NCBI GenBank assembly: GCA_903898725.1
Contig: CAIUGQ010000338.1
Span: 1 to 6,804, forward strand
Source: an uncultured Burkholderiales bacterium
GTDB lineage: Bacteria; Pseudomonadota; Gammaproteobacteria; Burkholderiales; Burkholderiaceae_E
Direction of reading: 5' to 3'
DNA length: 6,804 nt
Shown here: positions 1 through 5,760 of the stretch, piece by piece
How positions within the stretch are numbered: position 1 is the first letter of the stretch
How the letters are laid out: the number at the start of each line of letters is the position of its first letter
Program-made: the position numbers and the translations under genes
The notes under the pieces: model-generated
The model's input: only the letters and a program-made list of their open reading frames with translations
The model's database searches: none
What the model was told of the DNA's origin: nothing

Positions 1-641
1 GCGTCCTGCGTGCCGCCCACCACCAGCGTCGGAGCGTTCACCCGGTAGAGGCGGTGCTTCAGCCCCTTGTCCGGGATCGGCCACATCAGCTTCGCCGCCG
101 CGATCAGCGCCTGGCGCCGCCGCAGGATGGACTCGGTCTGGGCGACGGGGTCGGGCAGCGGCGCATTGAACGCGGTCGCCGCCTCGCCGCCCGGGTCGGC
201 GTAGAGCAGCTTGGTCAGTGCGCCGGGCGTCAGGCCGAAGATGTCCTCGAGCGGCGCCTCGTCCTGCCACAGGCCGTAGGGCGCGAGCAGCACCAGGCGG
301 TCGACGCGCCTTCGGAAGAGCGCGGCGTATTCGGCCGCGGCCGCGCCGCCGAAGTCGTGGCCGGCGAGTGCGACGTGCTCCAGGCCGAGCACGTCCAGCA
401 CCTCGTCGAGCCAGACCGACAGGTCGTAGAACGAGCGGATCCGCTCGAGCCCCTCGCTCGCGCCGTAGCCGGGCAGCTTCGGCGCGATCACCTCGTGCGT
501 GCGCGCGAGTGCATCGACGAGCGGCGCCGACCACTCGAGCCCGAAGGCGCCGTGCAGGTACACCAGCGGCGCGCCGCGCCCGTGGCGCTCGACCTCGGCG
601 GCGAGCCCGTTGCCGGGCAGCGTGATCGTCGCGGCCATCAT
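1..641 (-). CDS. Alpha/beta-fold hydrolase with Asp nucleophile, 3' end cut by window
   Basis: The first 213 codons of an alpha/beta hydrolase are visible; the C-terminus lies beyond base 1. Residues 30-34 (HGAFG) form the usual oxyanion-hole turn. Residues 94-99 (GHDFGG) form the nucleophile elbow, with Asp96 where most family members have Ser. An Asp there is known from epoxide hydrolases, haloalkane dehalogenases and fluoroacetate dehalogenases, so hydrolysis through an alkyl-enzyme ester is plausible. A helical cap region runs roughly over residues 125-195. Asp213, at the end of strand motif LVVGGTQD, is the likely catalytic acid; the catalytic His would be outside the window. The ATG at 641 overlaps the stop of the upstream monooxygenase as ATGA. 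A second in-frame ATG (638) follows directly, and AGGGAG at 646-651 could serve either. Coupling to the monooxygenase suggests sequential steps of one pathway. Substrate is unknown; an esterase-like or inactive variant is possible. Confidence 0.88.
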   Translation of the reverse strand, partial: MMAATITLPGNGLAAEVERHGRGAPLVYLHGAFGLEWSAPLVDALARTHEVIAPKLPGYGASEGLERIRSFYDLSVWLDEVLDVLGLEHVALAGHDFGGAAAAEYAALFRRRVDRLVLLAPYGLWQDEAPLEDIFGLTPGALTKLLYADPGGEAATAFNAPLPDPVAQTESILRRRQALIAAAKLMWPIPDKGLKHRLYRVNAPTLVVGGTQD

Positions 642-1870
642 GCGGCTCCCTGCGGCGCGATCGCGCGCGGCACACGCGGCTGCTTGAGCGCGGTCGGCCA
701 CCAGTGGTCCTCCCACTGGTCGTCCCACAGGTGCTTGAGGTGCGGCGTCACCTCGGTGGCGATGCGCCGCAGATTCACCATGACCTTGTCGTGCGGCATG
801 TCGCCGAACTGCGCGAGGATGCCGAGGTGGCCGACGTTCAGCGTGCGCGACAGGTCCTCGAGCTGCTCGGTCACGCGCTTCGCGGTGCCCGCGATCACGG
901 TGCCACGCTCGATCATCTCGGCCCAGGTGGTGTCGATGATCTTCGGGCCCTTCTGCTGGCTCTCCATGCCGAGCTTGATGGTGTTCAGCGTCCGGTAGCC
1001 GGGCGCCTCGACGAAGCCGCCGTAGACGTGCTGCGTCTTGTTGAAGAACCACTCGGCATGCGCGCCGTACAGGTCGGCGGCCTGCTGGTCGGAGTCGGCG
1101 ACCGCGACGAACTGCACGAAGCCCGCCTGGTACGGGTTGCGCGGCAGGCCCTTGCGGTCGAGGGTCTCCCAGAAGCCGTCCATGAACACCTTCGCGCGCT
1201 TGTAGCCCGAGAAGGACAGGTAGCTGTAGAGGAAGCCGTTGTCGGCGCAGTAGTCCCAGGTCTCGACCGAGCCGCCACCGGGGATCCACACCGGCGGGTG
1301 CGGGCGCTGGATCGGCTTGGGCCAGCAGTTCACGTAGCGCATCTGCGTGAACTCGCCGTTGAAGGCGAACACGTCGTTGCGCTTCCAGGCCTCGAGGATC
1401 AGGCGCACGCCCTCGTAGTACTTCTCGCGCAGCGTCGTGGGCACCTCGCCGTAGGCGTAGTTGGTGTCCATGCTCGTGCCCACCGGGAAGCCCGCGACCA
1501 GCCGACCGCCCGAGATGCAGTCGATCATCGCGAACTCCTCGGCGATGCGCACCGGCGGGTTGTACAGCGCCACCGAGTTGCCGAGCACGACGATCGCCGC
1601 GTCGCGCGTGCGGCGTGCGAGCGAGCCGGCGATGATGTTCGGCGAGGGCATCAGGCCGTAGCCGTTGGCATGGTGCTCGTTCACGCAGATGCCGTCGAAG
1701 CCCAGCTCGGCCGCGTACTCGAGCTGGTCCATGTACTCGTTGTAGAGCGCGTGTCCCTTGACCGGGTCGAAGAGCTCGCCCGGGATGTCGACCCACACCG
1801 AACGGTGCTTCTGCGGGAAGTCCATCGGCAGGTGCCGATAGGGCATCAGGTTGAACGACATGAACTTCAC
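638..1870 (-). CDS. LLM-class (bacterial luciferase-like) flavin-dependent monooxygenase
   Basis: This 410-residue protein belongs to the luciferase-like monooxygenase superfamily, TIM-barrel enzymes that use reduced flavin and O2 to oxygenate small organic substrates. Visible hallmarks are the N-terminal barrel start with GFDGICVNEHH (57-67), the family segment NPPVRIAEEFAMIDCISGGR (104-123), PPVWIPGGGS (192-201), and a C-terminal part with GTAKRVTEQL (328-337) and GILAQFGDMPHDK (350-362). An aromatic, acidic tail (WDDQWEDHWWP, 382-392) precedes a basic, proline-containing end. FMN is likelier than F420 for the presumed host group, but this is inference. No flavin reductase gene is in view, so reduced flavin must come from elsewhere. 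The start is GTG at 1870, supported by AGGAGG seven bases upstream; the ATG three codons later (1861) is too far from it. The stop overlaps the downstream hydrolase start. Substrate cannot be named. Confidence 0.93.
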   Translation of the reverse strand: MKFMSFNLMPYRHLPMDFPQKHRSVWVDIPGELFDPVKGHALYNEYMDQLEYAAELGFDGICVNEHHANGYGLMPSPNIIAGSLARRTRDAAIVVLGNSVALYNPPVRIAEEFAMIDCISGGRLVAGFPVGTSMDTNYAYGEVPTTLREKYYEGVRLILEAWKRNDVFAFNGEFTQMRYVNCWPKPIQRPHPPVWIPGGGSVETWDYCADNGFLYSYLSFSGYKRAKVFMDGFWETLDRKGLPRNPYQAGFVQFVAVADSDQQAADLYGAHAEWFFNKTQHVYGGFVEAPGYRTLNTIKLGMESQQKGPKIIDTTWAEMIERGTVIAGTAKRVTEQLEDLSRTLNVGHLGILAQFGDMPHDKVMVNLRRIATEVTPHLKHLWDDQWEDHWWPTALKQPRVPRAIAPQGAA

Positions 1871-1877
1871 GGGGTCT

Positions 1878-1883
1878 CCTCCT
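1878..1883 (-). promoter_or_regulatory. Strong Shine-Dalgarno fixing a GTG start
   Basis: On the minus strand AGGAGG, within AGGAGGAG, stands seven bases before the GTG at 1870. The spacing is right for GTG and would be 16 bases for the ATG at 1861, so the GTG is the preferred start of the monooxygenase. Confidence 0.8.
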
Positions 1884-1903
1884 GGTCCTGCCTTGTTTTC
1901 CCC

Positions 1904-1933
1904 ATTCTGGTCCGATGGTCATCCGGCAGGCAA
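1904..1933 (-). promoter_or_regulatory. Candidate sigma-70 promoter of the monooxygenase/hydrolase pair
   Basis: On the minus strand TTGCCT (1933-1928) and CAGAAT (1909-1904) are separated by 18 bases; each matches four of six consensus positions. Transcription would begin near 1897, giving a leader of about 27 bases that includes the AGGAGG site. The region between 1871 and 2013 is less GC-rich here than the flanking genes. This is a motif match only. Confidence 0.4.
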
Positions 1934-1945
1934 TACCGGTCGGTA
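1934..1945. promoter_or_regulatory. 12-bp palindrome adjoining the -35 element, possible operator
   Basis: TACCGGTCGGTA consists of perfect 5-bp inverted arms, TACCG and CGGTA, around a central GT. It directly abuts the candidate -35 hexamer of the monooxygenase operon. On the minus strand it contains ACCGACCGGT, a core seen in operators of several TetR-family regulators of catabolic genes (established knowledge). Symmetry stops at the arms, so it is shorter than a full TetR site. No regulator gene is in the window, so assignment is tentative. Confidence 0.35.
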
Positions 1946-1978
1946 GCCTTTTCTCCGGTCGAGCCGGTGCCCTCGAGC

Positions 1979-2013
1979 GGGGCGGGGGAAGTTGGAACGG
2001 GAGGCGGGCGGGG
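1979..2013 (+). other. G-run cluster downstream of moeB
   Basis: The plus strand carries G runs at 1979-1982, 1984-1988, 1999-2001, 2006-2008 and 2010-2013. The loop between the second and third runs is about 10 bases, longer than the classical quadruplex limit. It ends directly at the moeB stop codon. A structural role in ending moeB transcription is possible, but GC-rich composition alone could produce it. I see no conventional T-tailed terminator for moeB in 1871-2013. Confidence 0.25.
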
Positions 2014-2772
2014 CTAGGCGTGCGGGCGATGCCCGCAGACCGGGCAGCCCGGATCGCGCGGCACGCGGATCCGGTCGATCGACATCGTGCGGGTGTCGAT
2101 CAGCAGCAGCTGGCCCGTGATCGGCGTGCCGAAGCCGCCGGCGACCTTCAGCGCCTCGGCCGCCTGCATCGTGCCGACGATGCCGGTGAGCGGCGCGAAC
2201 ACGCCCATGGTGGCGCAGCGCACTTCCTCGACGTCCTGGCCGTCGGGGAACAGGCAGTGGTAGCAGGGCGAGTCGGCACGCCGGGTGTCGAACACCGCGA
2301 GCTGGCCGTCGAAGCGGATGGCCGCGCCCGAGACCAGCGGCACGCCGGCCTCGACGCAGGCCCGGTTCACCGCGTGGCGGGTGGCGAAGTTGTCGCAGCA
2401 GTCGAGCACGACCGTGGCGCGGGCCACCGCGGCCCCCAGCGCGTCGCCCTCCAGCCGGGTCGCGATCGCCTCGACCTCGATCTCGGGGTTCATCTCGAGC
2501 AGCGAGCGGCGGCCGGACTCGGCCTTGCCGAGCCCCACGCGGTCGTCGCGATGCAGCACCTGGCGCTGCAGGTTGGTCAGGTCGACGGTGTCGCCGTCGG
2601 CGAGCAGAATCCGGCCGACGCCGGCCGAGGCCAGGTACAGCGCGGCGGGCGAGCCGAGGCCGCCTGCGCCGACCACCAGCACCGTCGCCGCCAGCAGGCG
2701 CTCCTGGGCCTCGACGCCCATCTCGTCGAGCAGGATGTGGCGGCTGTAGCGCAGGAGCTGGGCGTCGTTCAT
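2014..2772 (-). CDS. moeB: MoeB/ThiF/HesA-family adenylyltransferase (E1-like)
   Basis: This 252-residue protein matches the bacterial MoeB/ThiF E1-like enzymes, which adenylate the C-terminal Gly-Gly of a ubiquitin-fold sulfur carrier (MoaD for molybdopterin, ThiS for thiamine) so that sulfur can be loaded. Visible features are the N-terminal LLRYSRHILL (6-15), the nucleotide loop GAGGLG (35-40), LADGDTVDLTNLQRQ (57-71) with the ATP-contacting Asn and Arg, Lys83, and DCCDNF (124-129). The paired zinc motifs are CYHC (170-173) and CPVC (243-246), and Cys186 lies in the mobile loop. There is no C-terminal rhodanese domain, so it is the short MoeB form. ATG at 2772 is chosen because the family N-terminus begins there. 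An upstream TTG at 2835 would only add a Pro/Arg-rich stretch. No good Shine-Dalgarno is seen. MoeB versus ThiF cannot be fully separated from sequence alone, and no carrier-protein gene is in view. Confidence 0.9.
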   Translation of the reverse strand: MNDAQLLRYSRHILLDEMGVEAQERLLAATVLVVGAGGLGSPAALYLASAGVGRILLADGDTVDLTNLQRQVLHRDDRVGLGKAESGRRSLLEMNPEIEVEAIATRLEGDALGAAVARATVVLDCCDNFATRHAVNRACVEAGVPLVSGAAIRFDGQLAVFDTRRADSPCYHCLFPDGQDVEEVRCATMGVFAPLTGIVGTMQAAEALKVAGGFGTPITGQLLLIDTRTMSIDRIRVPRDPGCPVCGHRPHA

Positions 2773-2833
2773 GGGATCGGACGGTGCGGGGCGAACTGCG
2801 GGCGGGCGGGCATCGGGCAGGCGGCCGTCGCGC

Positions 2834-2864
2834 AAACGGAAAGGGCGGCCACTGCGGCCGCCCT
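2834..2864 (-). terminator. Probable rho-independent terminator after ctpA
   Basis: A perfect 9-bp stem is formed by 2842-2850 and 2856-2864 (AGGGCGGCC with GGCCGCCCT) around a 5-base loop. Read on the minus strand it is followed by the interrupted T stretch TTCCGTTT (2841-2834). It lies about 50 bases past the ctpA stop and about 60 bases before the moeB ATG, so it would at least weaken read-through into moeB. The broken T tract makes efficiency uncertain. Confidence 0.6.
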
Positions 2865-2877
2865 CGGGTCGGACACG

Positions 2878-2905
2878 GGACGGCGCCCCGGGGGGCGTGC
2901 CGTCC
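2878..2905 (-). other. Hairpin immediately downstream of the ctpA stop
   Basis: GGACGGC (2878-2884) pairs perfectly with GCCGTCC (2899-2905), and inside it GCCC (2885-2888) can pair with GGGC (2893-2896), leaving a GT bulge. It begins six bases past the ctpA stop. No T tract follows, so it may protect the 3' end of the mRNA or pause polymerase before the terminator at 2834-2864. Confidence 0.45.
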
Positions 2906-2911
2906 GCGCGT

Positions 2912-4336
2912 TCACTTCGACGCGGGCTTGGCCGGCTCCTTGGAGTCGGCGGCGGCCACGGTGTCCTTCTTGACGACCTGCACCGGCTGGCCCTTCAGGT
3001 GGTTCATCGCCTGCTGGAGCTGGTAGTCGTCGGGCGCGCCGAACTCGATCGGCTTGCGGTCGCGCAGCTTCTCGTTGACCTGGTCGCCCGGCTTCGGCAC
3101 CGACGGCTTGTCTTCCTTGTCCTTGTCGTTCGACAGGTGACGGGTCAGGTCGGCCTCGCGGACGCGGAACTGCGAGATGTCGCCGTCAGGTGTCTCCTCG
3201 ACCAGGAAGTCGGGCGTGATGCCCTTGGCCTGGATCGAGCGGCCGGCCGGCGTGTAGTAGCGCGCCGTGGTCAGCTTGATCGCCGTGTTGTTGGTCAGCG
3301 GCAGGATCGACTGCACCGAGCCCTTGCCGAAGGTCTGGGTGCCGATCACGACCGCGCGCTTGTGGTCCTGCAGCGCGCCGGCGACGATCTCGGAGGCCGA
3401 GGCGGAGCCCGCGTTGACCAGCACGACCATGGGCACGTTCTTCACCCAGGCCGGCAGCTTGGACAGGATGTCCTCGCGGCTCCCGCGCATGTAGTCCTCG
3501 GGGCTAGCGATGTACTTGCGCTTGGCGTCCTCGGTGCGGCCGTCGGTGGAGACGACCAGCGTCTTCTGCGGCAGGAACGCCGCCGAGACGCCGACCGCGC
3601 CGTGCAGCAGGCCGCCCGGGTCGTTGCGCAGGTCGAGCACCAGGCCCTTCATCGGGCCCTGCTTGTCGAGGTTGCCCAGGTGCCGGACCATGTTGTCGAC
3701 GGTCATCTCCTGGAACTGGGTCAGGCGCACGTAGCCGTAGCCCGGCTCGATGACCTTGGAGCGGACCGACTGGACGCGGATCACGTCGCGCACCAGCTGC
3801 ACGACGATCGGCCGCGTCTCGCCCTTGCGGCTGAGCGTGAGCGTGACCGAGCTCTTGGGCTTGCCCCGCATGAGCTTGACCGCGTCGTTGAGCGGCATGC
3901 CCTTGGTGGGCTTCTCGTCGATCTTGATGATCAGGTCGCCCGCCTTGACGCCGGCGCGGAAGGCCGGGGTGTCCTCGATCGGGGAGACCACCTTGACGAA
4001 GCCGTCCTCGGTGCCGACCTCGATGCCCAGGCCGCCGAACTCGCCCTGGGTGCCGACCTGCAGCTCCTTGAAGGCCTCGGCGTCGAGGAACGCGGAGTGC
4101 GGGTCCAGGCCGGTGACCATGCCGCTGATCGCTTCCTGGATCAGCTTCTTGTCCTCGACCGGCTCGACGTAGAACGCCTTGATCGCGCCGAAGACGTCGC
4201 TGAACTGCCGCAGGTCCTCGAGCGGGAGCGCGGATCGCGCGTCGCGCTGCGCCACGGCGGTGACGCCGAGGCTGATCAGCACGCCGGCGATGGCGCCGGC
4301 GCTGAGGAGAGCAAGGGGTTTGAACTTGGGGTTCAT
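2912..4336 (-). CDS. ctpA: S41-family carboxyl-terminal processing protease (CtpA/Prc type)
   Basis: This 474-residue periplasmic protease cleaves substrate proteins near their C-termini; the family acts in envelope and cell-wall enzyme turnover. Residues 8-29 are hydrophobic and end in AVAQ, giving a signal peptide or N-terminal anchor. A PDZ domain spans about 95-180 (GEFGGLGIEV, AGVKAGDLIIKID). The protease core carries VLDLRNDPGGLL (233-244), the Ser loop NAGSASASE (308-316) and TFGKGSVQ (335-342). By alignment with E. coli Prc the catalytic residues are Ser313, Lys338 and Gln342, all present. The tail from about 397 is rich in Lys, Asp and Glu and probably disordered before a short conserved-looking stretch (431-452). 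ATG at 4336 starts a typical export signal; there is no strong Shine-Dalgarno. The frame stays open far upstream through gpmA, but that is antiphase artefact. It lies 203 bases downstream of gpmA and has its own candidate promoter. Confidence 0.95.
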   Translation of the reverse strand: MNPKFKPLALLSAGAIAGVLISLGVTAVAQRDARSALPLEDLRQFSDVFGAIKAFYVEPVEDKKLIQEAISGMVTGLDPHSAFLDAEAFKELQVGTQGEFGGLGIEVGTEDGFVKVVSPIEDTPAFRAGVKAGDLIIKIDEKPTKGMPLNDAVKLMRGKPKSSVTLTLSRKGETRPIVVQLVRDVIRVQSVRSKVIEPGYGYVRLTQFQEMTVDNMVRHLGNLDKQGPMKGLVLDLRNDPGGLLHGAVGVSAAFLPQKTLVVSTDGRTEDAKRKYIASPEDYMRGSREDILSKLPAWVKNVPMVVLVNAGSASASEIVAGALQDHKRAVVIGTQTFGKGSVQSILPLTNNTAIKLTTARYYTPAGRSIQAKGITPDFLVEETPDGDISQFRVREADLTRHLSNDKDKEDKPSVPKPGDQVNEKLRDRKPIEFGAPDDYQLQQAMNHLKGQPVQVVKKDTVAAADSKEPAKPASK

Positions 4337-4362
4337 CGCTTGGGCGCCGACGGGGCAGGCCG

Positions 4363-4384
4363 CTGGCCCGAATGCGGGCACCAG
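4363..4384 (-). other. Hairpin in the ctpA leader
   Basis: CTGG (4363-4366) pairs with CCAG (4381-4384) and CCCG (4367-4370) with CGGG (4375-4378), with a 4-base loop and a 2-base bulge at 4379-4380. If ctpA transcription starts near 4404, this lies in the roughly 68-base 5' leader, about 27 bases before the ATG. A role in mRNA stability or translation is possible but unproven. Confidence 0.3.
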
Positions 4385-4410
4385 ACCGGAATTGCCACCT
4401 TTACCAGTCC

Positions 4411-4438
4411 AGTATACGCATGCGCGCGGCGGTTTAAA
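4411..4438 (-). promoter_or_regulatory. Candidate sigma-70 promoter of ctpA
   Basis: On the minus strand TATACT (4416-4411) matches five of six -10 positions. TTTAAA (4438-4433) matches four of six -35 positions at a 16-base spacing. The AT-rich patches stand out in the GC-rich gap between gpmA and ctpA. Predicted start is near 4404. Confidence 0.5.
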
Positions 4439-4462
4439 GGCGGCCCCGCCGGGGGGGTGGGG

Positions 4463-4493
4463 AAAACCCGCGCCGCGCCGATCGGCGGGCGGG
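4463..4493 (-). terminator. Possible rho-independent terminator of gpmA
   Basis: Read on the minus strand, 4493-4467 folds with outer arms CCCGC/GCGGG and the inner palindrome CGCCGATCGGCG (4476-4487), with an asymmetric internal bulge. It is followed by TTTT (4466-4463). It lies about 50 bases beyond the gpmA stop and upstream of the ctpA promoter. The T tract is short and the whole region is GC-rich, so folding could be incidental. Confidence 0.4.
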
Positions 4494-4539
4494 ACGGCCA
4501 CGCCGGGCGGTCGGCGAGGCGCGGGTCGGCCGCCCGGGC

Positions 4540-5292
4540 TCAGGCCTTGCTGCGCCCCTGGGCCGCCACCGCCGCCATCGCCGCCTCGATCTCGGCCTGG
4601 TCGCCGAGGTAGCGCCGCGAGATCGGGCGCAGGGCGTCGTCGAGTTCGTAGACGAGGGGTCGGGCGGTCGGGATGTTCATCGCGACGATGTCGTCCTCGG
4701 ACATGCCGTCGAGGTGCTTGACCAGCGCCCGCAGGGAGTTCCCGTGAGCGGCGACCACCACCTTGCGGCCGGCGCGGATCGACGGGGCGATCGACTCGTT
4801 CCAGAACGGCACCACGCGCGCCACCGTGTCGGCCAGGCACTCGGTGCGCGGGATGTCCTGCGGGCGCAGGCGTGCGTAGCGGGGGTCGCCCTGGGCCTCG
4901 CGCGGGTCGCCCGCCGGCAGCGGCTCGGGCGCGATGCCGTAGGCGCGGCGCCAGATCAGCACCTGCTCGTCGCCGTACTGGGCGGCGGTCTCGGCCTTGT
5001 TCAGGCCCTGCAGGGCCCCGTAGTGCCGCTCGTTCAGGCGCCAGGAGTGGACCACCGGCAGCCACATCAGGTCCATCTCGTCCAGGACGGTCCACAGCGT
5101 GCGGATCGCCCGGCGCAGCACCGAGGTGTAGCAGAGGTCGAAGGAGAAGCCCTCGGCCTTGAGCAGTTCGCCGGCGCGGCGCGCCTCGGCGAGCCCGTTG
5201 GGGGTCAGGTCGACGTCGGTCCAGCCGGTGAACCGGTTCTCCAGGTTCCACTGGCTCTCGCCGTGACGAAGCAGCACGAGGGTGTAGGGCAT
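4540..5292 (-). CDS. gpmA: 2,3-bisphosphoglycerate-dependent phosphoglycerate mutase
   Basis: This 250-residue cytoplasmic enzyme interconverts 3- and 2-phosphoglycerate in glycolysis and gluconeogenesis through a phosphohistidine. The histidine-phosphatase motif LLRHGES (7-13) places the phosphorylated His at 10 with Arg9. Arg61 lies in SVLRRAIRT, Glu88 in LNERHYG (87-92) is the proton donor/acceptor position, and His183 lies in AAHGNSLR (181-188). ENRFTGW (18-24) and the roughly 250-residue length fit the dimeric or tetrameric dPGM class rather than the short phosphatases. All catalytic residues are present. The ATG at 5292 gives the canonical MPYTLVLLRHGES start; no clear Shine-Dalgarno precedes it. 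It is divergent from the rhodanese gene across 63 bases. The C-terminus is alanine-rich, with nothing odd otherwise. Confidence 0.97.
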   Translation of the reverse strand: MPYTLVLLRHGESQWNLENRFTGWTDVDLTPNGLAEARRAGELLKAEGFSFDLCYTSVLRRAIRTLWTVLDEMDLMWLPVVHSWRLNERHYGALQGLNKAETAAQYGDEQVLIWRRAYGIAPEPLPAGDPREAQGDPRYARLRPQDIPRTECLADTVARVVPFWNESIAPSIRAGRKVVVAAHGNSLRALVKHLDGMSEDDIVAMNIPTARPLVYELDDALRPISRRYLGDQAEIEAAMAAVAAQGRSKA

Positions 5293-5318
5293 GGCGTGAT
5301 GGGGGTTGGTTGCGGTCT

Positions 5319-5324
5319 ATTCTA
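5319..5324 (-). promoter_or_regulatory. Candidate -10 element for gpmA
   Basis: TAGAAT on the minus strand matches five of six -10 positions and would start transcription near 5312, about 20 bases before the gpmA ATG. The -35 region (about 5342-5347, CTGGAA) is poor. The element overlaps the plus-strand TATAAT by two bases. Confidence 0.35.
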
Positions 5325-5328
5325 TAAT
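5323..5328 (+). promoter_or_regulatory. Perfect TATAAT -10 for the rhodanese-grxC-secB operon
   Basis: TATAAT is a perfect -10 hexamer in an AT-rich island, 27 bases before the rhodanese GTG, predicting a leader of about 20 bases. No good -35 hexamer is seen at 16-18 bases upstream, where the sequence is G-rich, so an activator or a strong -10 alone may carry it. Confidence 0.5.
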
Positions 5329-5331
5329 TTT

Positions 5332-5341
5332 GGGTTAACCC
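5332..5341. promoter_or_regulatory. 10-bp palindrome between divergent genes
   Basis: GGGTTAACCC is a perfect palindrome placed at the predicted transcription start of the plus-strand operon and within the spacer of the candidate gpmA promoter. The position suits an operator acting on both directions, but short palindromes also arise by chance and no regulator is known. Confidence 0.3.
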
Positions 5342-5355
5342 TTCCAGGCTGCGCC

Positions 5356-5760
5356 GTGGATTTCGTCCTGCAGAACATCTTTCTCATCGTCATCGCCTTC
5401 GTTTCGGGGGCGATGCTGCTGTGGCCGCTGGTCAACCGGCAGCTCGCCGGCGCGAGCGTCGGCACGCTGCAGGCGACCCGTCTGATCAACGACGGGGCGG
5501 TGGTGGTCGACGTGCGCGAGCCGGCCGAGTTCGCCGCCGGGCACCTGGCCAACAGCCGCAACATCCCGGTCGCCGAGATCGGCAACCGCGCCGCCGAGCT
5601 GCCCGCCGGCAAGGCCGTCGTCGTCCTGTGCGCGAGCGGCTCGCGCTCGGCGCGCGCGGCCTCGGTGCTGCGCAAGGCCGGCCGCGCCGACGTGTTCTGC
5701 CTCGACGGCGGCCTCGCGGGCTGGCAGCAGGCCGGCCTGCCCGTCGTCAAGAAGTCCTGA
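5356..5760 (+). CDS. Membrane-anchored single-domain rhodanese
   Basis: This 134-residue protein has one N-terminal hydrophobic helix (about 8-24) followed by a rhodanese domain (about 34-131). Rhodaneses carry a persulfide on a Cys and move sulfane sulfur to acceptors. Visible are VVVDVREPAEFAAGHL (49-64), the active-site loop CASGSR (92-97) with catalytic Cys92 and Arg97, and the closing GGLAGWQ (118-124). An additional Cys is at 115. Orientation of the domain cannot be proved, but the basic C-terminus and cytoplasmic partners favour the cytoplasm. The start is GTG at 5356, because no ATG is available in frame near the hydrophobic segment; AGG at 5346-5348 is a weak ribosome site. It leads the operon with grxC 27 bases downstream. 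The stop region is duplicated (5751-5774). Physiological acceptor is unknown. Confidence 0.92.
   Translation: MDFVLQNIFLIVIAFVSGAMLLWPLVNRQLAGASVGTLQATRLINDGAVVVDVREPAEFAAGHLANSRNIPVAEIGNRAAELPAGKAVVVLCASGSRSARAASVLRKAGRADVFCLDGGLAGWQQAGLPVVKKS

Noticed and set aside
704..2017. 437-codon open frame on the plus strand opposite the monooxygenase
   Set aside because: It is a low-complexity antisense product with no family resemblance; the minus-strand monooxygenase fully explains the region.
2773..2835. 21-residue N-terminal extension of MoeB from a TTG at 2835
   Set aside because: It is Pro/Arg-rich, unlike the family, runs into the terminator tail and lacks a ribosome site; the family N-terminus begins at the ATG at 2772.
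4403..4423. Six-residue upstream ORF (MRILDW) before ctpA on the minus strand
   Set aside because: Its ATG lies upstream of, and its body overlaps, the candidate -10 hexamer, so it would not be in the ctpA transcript.
2771..4612. 613-codon open frame on the plus strand opposite ctpA
   Set aside because: The product is an Arg/Ala/Leu/Asp-rich antisense translation with no recognisable domain. ctpA on the other strand has all catalytic motifs. Long antisense frames are expected in high-GC DNA.
4337..5251. Upstream extension of the ctpA reading frame through gpmA to a 779-residue protein
   Set aside because: The extension is the out-of-frame translation of gpmA and would bury the export signal. 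ATG at 4336 begins a proper signal sequence.
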